A DNA stretch of 64,000 bases from Glebionis coronaria (Eukaryota; Streptophyta; Magnoliopsida; Asterales; Asteraceae). The stretch lies in contig CM046879.1 in assembly GCA_025667525.1 (NCBI GenBank), positions 387,709,039-387,773,038 of the forward strand. The letters run 5' to 3'. Positions within the stretch are counted from its first letter, which is position 1; each line of letters begins with the position of its first letter. The notes beneath the pieces were generated by a model. It saw only the letters and a program-made list of their open reading frames with translations, was not told where the DNA came from and did not search any database. A program made the translations under genes and the position numbers. Below are positions 33,501-44,010 of the stretch, piece by piece.

Positions 33501-33908
33501 GATTTTTCTACAAATCTAACTCCGTCATCACCGCGTGATTTGAGTGCTACAAGCTCGTCTACTCCTTTTGACGATGTTTTGTGTGGTTCTAGTATGGGGG
33601 AAGCCCCTTATGTTCCCTCATCCTTGTCCACCGAGGACGAGATATTCGATCCCGGAATTTCATGTAAAGGGAAATCTCGGTCTTCCACCGATGCAATAAA
33701 TGGAAACTATATCTATTTGCTTGGTGCGAGTCTACCTCGAGTAGCTCAAACGTTTGTCTTACCAATTGTCTCACCCTTCTACTTCTCGTCTATTTTCTTC
33801 AAACTCTTTGAGTTTATGGCACATGATGAAGTGGCGTTAATTTGTTTTTCCAATGGAAACGAGAACGCCATCTTCGACCCCGGTATTTTGCATCACTTAA
33901 GGACTTAG
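30582..33908 (+). CDS. Gag-protease protein of array unit 1 (1108 residues, no RT or integrase)
   Basis: The first ATG is at 30582; the frame is also open from a GTG nine bases upstream. The order is: basic N-terminus (ITRNQAKRARKRLQKQAK, possible nuclear or RNA-binding signal); gag core, about residues 45-245 (MMLFPYSLDGPAKIWLEKEP, FFPPSKTTHLKNEI); CCHC-like knuckle C313-x2-C-x3-H-x4-C, one residue shorter than canonical; Asn/Gln-rich stretch; long coiled coil (about 415-506); retropepsin with D705-L-G-A-S and PLILGRSFL (G779). HLEHSFL at 880 resembles the linker that normally leads into RT, but no RT follows. Instead there are about 220 acidic, Ser-rich residues ending in a hydrophobic stretch (about 1052-1078) and two IFDPGI motifs. 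Gag would form particles and the protease would process them. The C-terminal part is of unknown function. Confidence 0.92.
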   Translation: MITRNQAKRARKRLQKQAKQGSLIVEEPPIVEPIVEQEVVMANRTMMELLQAPTEGFGEAIVIPAILAENFEIKTGLMSMLQANKFRGHEKDNPHYHIRNFNRLTATSKFKDVPHDAIKMMLFPYSLDGPAKIWLEKEPPNSILTWADLVSKFVNKFFPPSKTTHLKNEISRFVQRNNESFSMAWERFKEMLHECPHHDFSELHQIDTFYNGLNDHERDYLNAAAGGNFLCKTTNEALQIIENRSKVYSPRNTPSVANMGSSSSSQSSRSINALHDEANEENRFFDRFANLMSHWKAQEASNSASVKAVAKSCLSCGGAHDLSECITADGNTSSAYVATGTYNQNGQGSRQNQAPPNQNVNNYRNNNQGNYQGNTRNYNKGNYQSGNGQISNQNQNRDFQNTTQGFQNAHTKNLQGEFLDYAKANDAKFDNMQREMISLRSELKNELKNELANELKTHANKMEGNVQRLQQNQQKMELGQHEIKQELLKADARQSKFEDRMAKMFEAIMCKPSSSGGLPSDTINNPRGELKVVATRSGKTFKEPISRTSTSKEKEIEKEPEVMVEKEHITIPRSTAQTTPTVEPIPIVEPEFPRPLPNDQPTPPLPYPSRRNKEKAQERNNYQFELFMKMFRDLHFNISFADALIMMPRFAANFKSMLNNKEKLQQSSSCSSVFLSRIPQKVGDPGKFLIPCAIQDMEECYALADLGASINLMPLEIFKSLSLPALTPSNMTIEMADHSTIMACGVAEDVFVKVGKFYYPVDFIVVDIPIDRKVPLILGRSFLDTSRALIDVHARKITLRFNEEELVINATQNSNLSHVYSIATLNHGNSTNVVCKEFSPRVLGNVSKNNLPFPPPVEVMSAKPTKKKPSILESKNPSPHLEHSFLKSVDKLPVSTEDLSDDEYVDPNGEVFFVDKRFENLPPPKPKRFQNVRIFSVTNIVLETPNIFDIIKKGFHKESLKDNKEKDLKSDLIDFSTNLTPSSPRDLSATSSSTPFDDVLCGSSMGEAPYVPSSLSTEDEIFDPGISCKGKSRSSTDAINGNYIYLLGASLPRVAQTFVLPIVSPFYFSSIFFKLFEFMAHDEVALICFSNGNENAIFDPGILHHLRT

Positions 33909-36138
33909 TCCTTTATACCGGTTGCTTTTTGGGCCTTGTTTATCATGTAAGCCCCATTGACCACACCATTGTTTTTCCCTAAATGTTCACATTTTGAGGG
34001 GATCGAGTCGAGCTCATGACTCGGTAATCAAAAAAGAGGTGCCTCGTGGGGGAGATCCCATGCTTATCTTTTATTATTCACTAATAAGGGGACTTGTACC
34101 CTTCCAACTCGTTGTCTCGTGGTTGTTTGTGATTGTGTTATCTAGATCATCATCATCGTCTACGATTGAAGACTCTCGTGTTCGTTTACGTGAGCCTCCA
34201 TCATTCGATTGAAGAAGTTTTTCACGAATCCATGACATATCCTTTATTGTTCTAACAATTATCTTTTAGCATAATTAATAAACGGCTTTAGATATATTGT
34301 TGATCACCCTTTCCATGCTAGATCCTAAGCATTCGATTCTTCGTCTCTAGTATGGGGGTGCTCCACCCTTAGACTCGAAACATTGAGGACAATGTTTACT
34401 TTTAGTATGGGGGGTGAATAGGTACTTGCTTTGCTACGCCCTCACGTTTTCCAACTTTCAATGTTTTGTTTTGCTAATAAGGCTAAAAATGGCCAAATTT
34501 TAAAATTTTTCTTAGTTTTCATAAGTGTTTTTAAGACACGAATGTATATTTTCCGTTGGGTAGAATAAGAGTTAATTTTTGACTTGATGGGCATTTGGAG
34601 CCATTTACATTCCTTAACCCGCTCAATTCAAGTTATGCTAGACTTTTATATAGGGAGCTTTAAAACGCGAAGGTCTTAATTCATTCGGGTTAAGAACAAG
34701 AACTTTTCGCAAGTTCCTATAATTGATTCTAGAAAGTCACTTATCAAGGGAACTATAAAACGCATTCTCTAAACTTGAAAAAGTCCAAGAAAGTGCAAGA
34801 TCCTATAGGTGGCTTGAAAACCCAAAACTTTGATTTGATATAGTCTTAATGAAAGCTAATCCAAATTTGGCTTAATTTTGACTTGCATGGCTAAGTATTC
34901 ACGAGTCTCTTTAATTAGAGGTCTTTATATAGTGAAGAACGAGAAATGATAGAGTTAGACAAGTGATCATGCTAAACGTAGAACATAAAAGTGTTCTTTC
35001 AAAAACTCATATGTTTTTAATTGTGGCTTTTTCTTCCCATAAGATCAATGCATTAGGAATAAATCATAATTGCAATAAGTAAGGTCGTACGATTTGAAAG
35101 GTTACTTAGCCTCTAGCGCAAGATCGTTTAAAAGTTGCTCGGGGTTGAATAGAGTTCATAGCCAAGGCATAACTTATTGAAGCGGGACGCGAAGATTGGC
35201 GATCATCCAAAAAGGCCCTAACAAGGCATGAGGAGCTCTATTTTTGCTAAAGATCCAAAGATGATGTGAAGTATCATTATTCCTAAATCAATATGAAGGA
35301 TCGAGACACACGACGAGAAGCAATTACTCCCCTAAAGAATGGAGAAAGTCTATCCAAAAAGACCCTAACAAGGTATGAGGATAAATATATCCAAGTCCGA
35401 AAAGGAGGCGGATCGTTGTATATCAAAATCCAAAGTAAAGATTGAAGAAAAATGATGAAGTCGTGGTCCCTATATGAAGAATCTCTCAAAAACGTCAAGT
35501 GAAGAAATTCCAAAATATGAAGAGAAGACCATAATTTCAAGAACGTCTTCCCAAGATTTGAAGTATGAAGTACATGCCAAATATCGGTCCGAGAAAGGTC
35601 TCAAATCGTGAAACGAGTTATGCCAAGATATGAACTTAAGGAGATACACGAGAAGCCGTTTTAAAAGATTTTGTCCTTCGGCTAACTATTGATCAAATCG
35701 TGCTACTTTGCTTTCGGACTAATAACTACTCAAATAAGTCAATATGAATCACTTGTGATCCATGACAAATAGATAAAAAATGCTAGTCACCCATTTCCTT
35801 TTATAATAACTAGGATTGCGGGGAGAAAAAGTATTACACAATTTGGACGTATGAGTAGTGTTAGCATTGTGACTTGTACCAACAATGATCTTGTTTTTGC
35901 ACTTAGCATGGAATGTATGACAATCAAGGATGACGAAGTTTACTCTAAGGGACATTAATTTGTTTCTATTCTTTGACCCTAAAAGTCACCTTTTGGTGAT
36001 GAAAATCATACATTATGTCTTTACACATTCTCGTAGTATGTTGCAAGTCTTTTACTCTTCAATAAAGGTTAATAAAATTGAACTTTGGTGATGCATAGAT
36101 ACTTTATTCTAGCATTGCGTGAGGGCACGGCAATGGCT
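33909..36138 (+). other. 3' non-coding internal region, unit 1
   Basis: 2.2 kb without a credible gene. It contains CATTGAGGACAATG followed by TAGTATGGGGGG (about 34382-34414), a signature often seen downstream of Athila-type coding regions, and another TAGTATGGGGG at 34348-34358. I see no RT, RNase H or integrase remnants. Confidence 0.7.
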
Positions 36139-36151
36139 TAGTATGGGGGAG
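36139..36151 (+). promoter_or_regulatory. Polypurine tract, unit 1
   Basis: TAGTATGGGGGAG directly before the TGATGAG start of LTR 2. It is the expected plus-strand primer. Confidence 0.82.
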
Positions 36152-39100
36152 TGATGAGATGGCATTTATACATGATCTCATCGTTCTTTTCGGGCTTCAA
36201 ATGCATTAAAATGTCATAAAATACCATATATATGCTTGTGTTTGTTTACTTGTGTATTTTAGGTATGGATATCGTGAAAAAGACAAAAGATCACAAAATA
36301 CAAGGAAAAACGGACACGAGAAACGAAGCCGTACAAAGAACCGGGCCCTAATCATGGAATTTTCAACAAATACCCTTGAAGACTTGAAGACATACAAGAT
36401 TGATCCTCCATTAATGAAGAAATGACACTTAAAACCCTTGTATATTGATAATTACAAGTTTGGTCCCTTAAGTTTGTCAAAATTGCAAAAAGGTCCTTCA
36501 ACTTTGAAGAAATGACAAGATTGGTCCCTCAACAAAATCAATTTGTCAATTATGGTCCCTTATGAAGATTAAGAGACATTGAAGACCTTTGAAGATCAAG
36601 ATTGTCCAAGACCAGTCCTTGAATTATTCAAGAATGGCAAAAACAACCCTTGATAAGCCTTTTCCAAAGTTTGGTGCCAAAAGTGTAAAAAGGGGAAAGA
36701 TATTAACAAAGCAAAAACGGATTTAGGGCTAAAAACCTCAAATGCCAAAAATATCAAAAGAAAAGGGCCAAAGTTGCATACTTTCAAACATTCAAATGAA
36801 AACTGGCGCCTAACACCTTTTTTCCCCCAAATACGGATCAAAGGAGTTACTGTTTATCCTTTTACACTCCCAGTTTTCACCTCACTTAAACATGGGTTAA
36901 AAACCAATTCACCTTGCACATGTGTGATTCACACATGCAGAAACTAAACCCACACCTAAAAACCCCAATCCCACCACTGTGGACCCTACCCCCAATTCCC
37001 CATTCCACCAATCAGCTTACACCTTGATCCCCAAGTACTATGACGTGTCCCAAATCAACAGTGGAGATGCATTGCTTCATCACAACGCAAAAACAAACGT
37101 CCAGGATCAAAATGTGACAACTCATCACTCAAAACCGTCAAGGGCATTTTAGAGATTTCTAGTGATTAGGGTTTTGTGTTTAAGCAGCCTAGAATGTTCA
37201 TTAGACTAGTATAAATAGAGGCATCAACCTGTGATGACCCTTTGTTCCAGTTTCACGCTTTTCCTTGTAATTCCTTTTTAAAAAAATAAAAGTTTGGTTT
37301 TTGATTTAATCAAGTGTAATCCCTTTTTATTGTTTTTAAAAGTTGTGTGTAGTGTGAAGCTTGATTCTGAGTTCCATCTTTAATTTGGTTAAGTAACTTT
37401 GATTTTCAAAGTTGTTTAAAAGTTTCTGAAATTGAGATTATTTGGTATAATCTGTTTCAGGTTTTGGTTGTTAAGAAGTTTGATGTGATTGGTTACTTAG
37501 TGTTATAAAAACATATTAAGAAGGTTTGAAAAGTTTTTGGAAGGTTTTAAAAAGAAAGAAAAGAAAACAGAAATAGTATATTGCTTGTTCTTGTGTATTT
37601 TCTTTGATTTTTGTTAAGCAGGTATTGAAGGTTGTTGATTTTTGATCTGCATGCACCCGGGTGCATAAGGAAGTGGATTTTCATCCACCAAGGGCTTGGA
37701 TGTAAGCCCTTGAGGTAAAATCCTTTTCCCTTTTTGAAAAATCTCATTTAAGTGATTTGCTTGATTTGGTGGTCTAAGTGTGTTTAAGTTGTTGGATTTG
37801 AGTTCTATTTGATGAATATGCATGTTAATAGTTGTATGAATCAGTTTGAGTGGCTTTTGAATTGATTTGATGTGAAAAAGTTTGGTTTTCAGAAGATAAA
37901 AGGGTGTTTGGATATCTGATTTAGCAGGGCAAATATTTTGATTATTGATTTAAAAACGTGTTAGAGTTGGTAGAAAGGATTAAGATAGGTTGCTAGTTAA
38001 CTGGTAAGTAAGTTGGGAGAGTTTTAAGCAAGTTTGTAGTATTAAAAAAGTGAAAAGCTAGTTATAAATCTGCATATCTTCTATTCTGCTCATTTTTATA
38101 GGATTTTGGAGCTTGATTCTTATAATCTGTTGAGATATAGGGTAACTTAGAAGTTGATGTTGATTGTGCATCATTTGGTGAGTGTGTATGCTTAATTTGA
38201 GCCATCAAAGTTCATTAGAGTGCAAGTAGCTTAGCCACAAGTCCACCAGACCTGCACAATTACATCAGCAACTCTATTTTGCCCCTTGTGTGCTTGGTTT
38301 GATCATTTGTGTGTGCTAAGTGTTAGACTCTTGATATTGTTGACTCCTTGTGCTTAAATAAGCACAAGGGTGCCCCCCTTTGTCCACAATCATCCACCAA
38401 TAATCAACAGCCAAGCCCTCTTGGCTCAAAATTTAACAAGTGAACCAAAGTTCACTTGTTCATCAGTAACTTGAAAGACCTGGATACATTTTGGTTCTTG
38501 ATTTGGCTTAATCAGTGCTAAAAAGAGAAGTGGATTGTGTTCTAAGCTTGTTTAGAGGTCACTGTTGGTGTTTAAAAAGAAAAAAAAAATAAAAAAGAAA
38601 TAAATTGCAAAAAGGTTGCCCGCAGCGGACTCGAACCCCAGACCTCTCGCTGGAGGGTTAAGGGAACTACCACTGATCTAGACACCTTTTTACGTTAAGG
38701 GTTGATTTCAAAAGTTATTTAATACGTTTTGTCTTTCTAGCTTAATAAATAAGCCGTAGCTTATTTTTGTCTTTTCCAGCTTATTGGTTTAACGTTTTTG
38801 TTTATTTTCATTTTTCCTAGGACCCTTATTAGATTTGTGACTTTTCTAGCTAATTTTTATATTTTTCCTTTTATTTAATTATTTTCTAGGATTTATTTAT
38901 TATACGTTTTTTATAAAATCATAAAAAATAGTAAAAATAGTTTTAATTTTCAAAAAAATAGTTTTTAGCTTTTTAATAAATATTTTGAGGTTTACATTAG
39001 GTTTTGGTTTTATAAACTTTAATTTTTAATTTTATATTATTTTAAGGTTTTTTATAAACTTTAAACATTTTTATAAAATTATTAAAAAAGGTTTAGGAAC

Positions 39101-39927
39101 TTTAATTTGTGTTTTTCTCTTAGTTAGAATATTTTAAGTTTTTAGAAATTTTTTAGAATTAATTTTATAAACTTTTTATTTTTAGTATTATTTTAATATT
39201 ATTTTATTATTAAAAAATCAAAATTTTCTTTTTATTTCTTTTTCATTTTTCTTAGGTTCTTTAGCATTAATTAAGACCTTTTCCATTTTTAGAATAATTT
39301 TATAGCTTTTAGATTTATTTTTATAATTATTTTAAGTTTAATTAGGTTTTAATCATTTTTAATCATTTTTAGAGTTTTAAAAATAGTTTTAATAGCTTTT
39401 AATTTTTATAAAATTACTTTTTAGTCTTCTAATAATATAAGTTAAGTAATTATTCAATAAAATCATATTTTAGACATTTGAATTAGTTATATTTAATTTT
39501 AGGGCTTTAATTAGCATTTAAAAATAAATATTTAATTAATAAAAGGTTTTAAAATATCTTTGTTGGATTTTTATCTTTATTTATATTATTTTAGACTTGT
39601 TTTTAGCCTTTTTAATTATTGATTTTGTTTTTGGTCTTAGCATTAAAATTTTTAATTAGGGTAGTTTTTCACGACTTTACGTCTTTTACGTTGTAGTTTA
39701 ATTTTAACGTAACCGTCTTTTCATCTTCTCATCCCCATTCTTCTCAGTATTAATCTCAAATAATTACAAGTTAATTCACACACATATACCTCCTTGGGAA
39801 ACGAACTTTCTCTCTTTTAAGTGATTGGGTCATTTGTGTTGATTTTTCCTAAAATCATCACTCGATACTTACCGCTCATATACGTTCTTTTGTTTTCTTA
39901 AACAAGAGTCGTATTTTACCACAATCA
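36152..39927 (+). repeat. Array LTR 2 (3,776 bp), shared by units 1 and 2
   Basis: Same length as LTR 1, and I noticed no difference in the blocks compared. It lacks the variants that mark LTRs 3 and 4. It serves as the 3' LTR of unit 1 and the 5' LTR of unit 2. Confidence 0.92.
38614..38686 (-). other. tRNA-like Pol III module in LTR 2
   Basis: Same 73-base segment as at 28513-28585, with identical A-box-like and B-box sequences. Confidence 0.65.
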
Positions 39928-39930
39928 TTT

Positions 39931-39948
39931 TGGCGCCGCTGCCGGGGA
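39931..39948 (+). promoter_or_regulatory. Primer binding site, tRNA-Asp type, unit 2
   Basis: Same sequence and three-base spacing as in unit 1. Confidence 0.88.
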
Positions 39949-40683
39949 GGTGTGTTGTGCTTTAATTTGGAAGCTTTTGTTTTTGATATTATCCATAATA
40001 AGTATTTGTGTTAAGTGGAACTCCCTTAACACGTATTATCGGTTTTCTTGGTTTTTCTTGTACAAATATTATTAATATATTGTATTAAGTATCACAATCA
40101 ATATACAATATCTCCAAAAGTGTGAAAACACAACCTTAATTGGGATTTGATCTCCTAATTATTGTATTCGAATCTCAAACAAAAAGAAAAGGCAAAAATA
40201 GATAAATACTTTCGTGAAGCTCGATTTTGAAAGATACAAACTATAAGGTGGGTATAAGGCGGGTATTATAAAATATACCCTAAGGAAAAAGGCTCTTAAG
40301 TGCTTCGCGCCGCCTCGTTTCCCCGCTTGCTTGTGAGTATTTTGAGATTGAAGGCTAATCGAGGGTTTTGCCGCCCAAAGTATTAATACGTATACTATAT
40401 TTGCTTGGTTTTCTTTGTGATTAAACCCTCTTGAACAATTTGGTTTTCACCAAAGTTCTAAAGTCATTCGAAGGCGTTCACTCCACGTGATCGTTTTCAT
40501 TCCTTTGAGGCTTCTTTAATCAAGAGTTTGATTCGAGGAGAGATTTTGTAGATTGTTGTCTACGAAGATACACCAAAATCCAAAAAAATTAAATATCATC
40601 AAAAACACAAAAAAAAAAATTGAAAATTCACAAAACAACCAAAAAGAATCTTCTTTGCTCACCTCCCATTCTTCGTGAAGTTT
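39949..40683 (+). other. 5' untranslated leader, unit 2
   Basis: Like unit 1, with one extra A in the A-run near 40610-40619. No gene. Confidence 0.6.
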
Positions 40684-43600
40684 ATGATCACTCGTAATCA
40701 AGCTAAACGAGCTCGTAAACGTCTTCAAAAGCAAGCAAAACAAGGATCGTTGATTGTTGAAGAACCTCCAATTGTTGAACCTATTGTAGAACAAGAAGTC
40801 GTCATGGCTAATCGTACTATGATGGAGTTGCTACAAGCACCCACCGAGGGTTTTGGAGAGGCTATTGTGATTCCCGCCATCCTTGCGGAGAATTTCGAGA
40901 TTAAGACGGGTTTAATTTCTATGTTGCAAGCAAACAAGTTTAGAGGTCACGAGAAAGACAACCCGCATTACCATATTAGGAATTTCAACCGTCTCACCGC
41001 CACTAGCAAATTCAAAGATGTTCCACATGACGCCATTAAGATGATGTTGTTTCCATATTCGTTGGATGGACCCGCAAAAATTTGGCTCGAGAAAGAACCG
41101 CCAAATTCGATTTTGACATGGGCCGATCTCGTTTCTAAGTTTGTGAACAAGTTTTTTCCACCATCTAAAACAACACACTTAAAAAATGAGATTTCACGAT
41201 TTGTGCAACGTAACAATGAAAGTTTTTCAATGGCATGGGAACGATTTAAAGAGATGTTACATGAATGTCCACACCATGATTTTTCGGAATTGCATCAAAT
41301 TGATACTTTTTATAATGGGCTTAATGATCATGAACGAGATTATTTGAATGCCGCCGCGGGTGGTAATTTTTTGTGCAAGACGACAAATGAGGCTTTACAA
41401 ATCATTGAAAATCGATCTAAGGTTTATAGCCCTCGTAACACACCGAGTGTTGCCAATATGGGTTCGTCATCTTCGTCACAATCGTCTCGTAGCATTAACG
41501 CCTTACATGATGAAGCTAATGAGGAAAATCGGTTTTTTGATAGATTTGCTAATCTAATGTCCCATTGGAAGGCTCAAGAAGCTTCCAATTCCGCTTCGGT
41601 TAAAGCGGTTGCTAAGAGTTGTTTATCTTGTGGGGGAGCTCATGATCTTTCCGAGTGCATTACCGCGGATGGTAACACTTCGAGTGCTTATGTAGCAACG
41701 GGAACTTATAACCAAAACGGCCAAGGTTCCCGCCAAAATCAAGCTCCACCAAACCAAAATGTTAATAATTATCGAAACAACAACCAAGGTAATTACCAAG
41801 GCAACACACGCAATTACAACAAAGGGAATTATCAAAGTGGGAATGGACAAATCTCTAATCAAAACCAAAACCGTGATTTTCAAAACACTACACAAGGTTT
41901 TCAAAATGCTCACACGAAAAATTTGCAAGGAGAATTTTTGGATTATGCAAAAGCAAATGATGCTAAATTTGATAATATGCAACGTGAGATGATTAGCTTA
42001 AGATCCGAGTTAAAAAACGAGCTTAAAAATGAACTTGCTAATGAACTTAAAACTCATGCAAACAAAATGGAAGGAAATGTCCAACGTCTTCAACAAAACC
42101 AACAAAAGATGGAATTAGGACAACATGAGATTAAGCAAGAGTTATTGAAAGCGGATGCTAGGCAATCAAAATTTGAGGACCGAATGGCTAAGATGTTTGA
42201 AGCAATCATGTGTAAGCCCTCTTCTTCGGGTGGTCTTCCTAGTGATACCATTAACAACCCGAGGGGAGAATTGAAGGTTGTTGCTACACGAAGTGGTAAA
42301 ACTTTCAAGGAACCAATCTCTCGTACAAGTACTTCTAAGGAGAAGGAAATCGAGAAAGAACCCGAGGTGATGGTCGAAAAGGAGCATATTACAATCCCAC
42401 GAAGTACCGCTCAAACCACACCTACGGTTGAACCAATACCAATTGTGGAACCCGAGTTTCCAAGGCCGTTGCCTAATGACCAACCCACACCACCTTTACC
42501 CTACCCTTCGAGACGAAACAAAGAGAAAGCACAAGAACGGAACAATTATCAATTTGAGCTATTTATGAAAATGTTTCGTGATTTGCATTTTAACATAAGT
42601 TTTGCCGATGCTTTAATCATGATGCCTCGATTCGCCGCAAACTTCAAAAGTATGCTAAACAACAAAGAGAAGTTACAACAATCGTCTAGTTGTTCATCGG
42701 TTTTTCTTAGCCGCATACCACAAAAAGTCGGTGATCCCGGTAAATTTTTGATTCCGTGTGCTATACAAGATATGGAGGAATGCTACGCCTTGGCCGATCT
42801 TGGCGCTAGTATTAATTTGATGCCTCTCGAGATTTTCAAATCGCTTTCACTTCCGGCTCTTACTCCTTCGAACATGACCATCGAGATGGCCGATCATTCT
42901 ACGATCATGGCATGTGGAGTAGCCGAGGACGTTTTCGTTAAAGTCGGAAAGTTTTACTATCCCGTTGACTTTATCGTTGTAGACATTCCTATCGATCGAA
43001 AAGTTCCTCTCATTTTGGTTCGTTCATTTTTGGATACATCAAGAGCACTTATCGATGTTCATGCTCGAAAAATCACCCTTCGTTTCAATGAGGAAGAACT
43101 TGTCATCAATGCAACACAAAACTCCAATCTTTCTCATGTCTATTCTATTGCAACTTTAAACCATGGTAACTCGACCAATGTCGTTTGCAAAGAATTTTCA
43201 CCAAGAGTTTTAGGGAATGTTTCCAAAAACAATTTACCATTTCCTCCGCCGGTGGAGGTTATGAGTGCAAAACCTACAAAGAAGAAACCATCAATACTTG
43301 AATCGAAAAATCCTTCGCCTCATCTCGAACATTCATTCTTGAAAAGTGTTGATAAGTTGCCGGTTTCTACGGAAGATCTTTCGGATGATGAATATGTTGA
43401 CCCCAATGGGGAGGTTTTCTTCGTCGATAAACGTTTTGAGAACTTGCCACCACCAAAACCAAAACGGTTTCAAAATGTGAGAATTTTTAGTGTAACTAAC
43501 ATCGTCTTAGAAACACCAAATATTTTCGACATAATCAAAAAGGGTTTTCATAAGGAGAGTTTAAAAGATAACAAAGAAAAAGATCTTAAAAGTGATTTAA

Positions 43601-44010
43601 TTGATTTTTCTACAAATCTAACTCCGTCATCACCGCGTGATTTGAGTGCTACAAGCTCGTCTACTCCTTTTGACGATGTTTTGTGTGGTTCTAGTATGGG
43701 GGAAGCCCCTTATGTTCCCTCATCCTTGTCCACCGAGGACGAGATATTCGATCCCGGAATTTCATGTAAAGGGAAATCTCGGTCTTCCACCGATGCAATA
43801 AATGGAAACTATATCTATTTGCTTGGTGCGAGTCTACCTCGAGTAGCTCAAACGTTTGTCTTACCAATTGTCTCACCCTTCTACTTCTCGTCTATTTTCT
43901 TCAAACTCTTTGAGTTTATGGCACATGATGAAGTGGCGTTAATTTGTTTTTCCAATGGAAACGAGAACGCCATCTTCGACCCCGGTATTTTGCATCACTT
44001 AAGGACTTAG
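40684..44010 (+). CDS. Gag-protease protein of array unit 2 (1108 residues)
   Basis: Intact copy of the unit 1 protein. I see two amino-acid differences from unit 1: Met78 to Ile in the gag core, and Gly779 to Val in the second protease motif (PLILGRSFL becomes PLILVRSFL). In retropepsins the glycine of this motif is part of a structurally conserved segment, so this copy's protease may be weakened, although the DLGAS active site is unchanged. All other domains, the shortened zinc knuckle and the C-terminal IFDPGI motifs are the same. It uses the same ATG, with an in-frame GTG nine bases upstream. Confidence 0.92.
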   Translation: MITRNQAKRARKRLQKQAKQGSLIVEEPPIVEPIVEQEVVMANRTMMELLQAPTEGFGEAIVIPAILAENFEIKTGLISMLQANKFRGHEKDNPHYHIRNFNRLTATSKFKDVPHDAIKMMLFPYSLDGPAKIWLEKEPPNSILTWADLVSKFVNKFFPPSKTTHLKNEISRFVQRNNESFSMAWERFKEMLHECPHHDFSELHQIDTFYNGLNDHERDYLNAAAGGNFLCKTTNEALQIIENRSKVYSPRNTPSVANMGSSSSSQSSRSINALHDEANEENRFFDRFANLMSHWKAQEASNSASVKAVAKSCLSCGGAHDLSECITADGNTSSAYVATGTYNQNGQGSRQNQAPPNQNVNNYRNNNQGNYQGNTRNYNKGNYQSGNGQISNQNQNRDFQNTTQGFQNAHTKNLQGEFLDYAKANDAKFDNMQREMISLRSELKNELKNELANELKTHANKMEGNVQRLQQNQQKMELGQHEIKQELLKADARQSKFEDRMAKMFEAIMCKPSSSGGLPSDTINNPRGELKVVATRSGKTFKEPISRTSTSKEKEIEKEPEVMVEKEHITIPRSTAQTTPTVEPIPIVEPEFPRPLPNDQPTPPLPYPSRRNKEKAQERNNYQFELFMKMFRDLHFNISFADALIMMPRFAANFKSMLNNKEKLQQSSSCSSVFLSRIPQKVGDPGKFLIPCAIQDMEECYALADLGASINLMPLEIFKSLSLPALTPSNMTIEMADHSTIMACGVAEDVFVKVGKFYYPVDFIVVDIPIDRKVPLILVRSFLDTSRALIDVHARKITLRFNEEELVINATQNSNLSHVYSIATLNHGNSTNVVCKEFSPRVLGNVSKNNLPFPPPVEVMSAKPTKKKPSILESKNPSPHLEHSFLKSVDKLPVSTEDLSDDEYVDPNGEVFFVDKRFENLPPPKPKRFQNVRIFSVTNIVLETPNIFDIIKKGFHKESLKDNKEKDLKSDLIDFSTNLTPSSPRDLSATSSSTPFDDVLCGSSMGEAPYVPSSLSTEDEIFDPGISCKGKSRSSTDAINGNYIYLLGASLPRVAQTFVLPIVSPFYFSSIFFKLFEFMAHDEVALICFSNGNENAIFDPGILHHLRT

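Noticed and set aside
33994..34212. Open frame of 72 codons after the gag-protease stop
   Set aside because: Low complexity, no recognisable domain. Its repetition reflects array duplication. A short accessory protein cannot be excluded, but nothing supports it.
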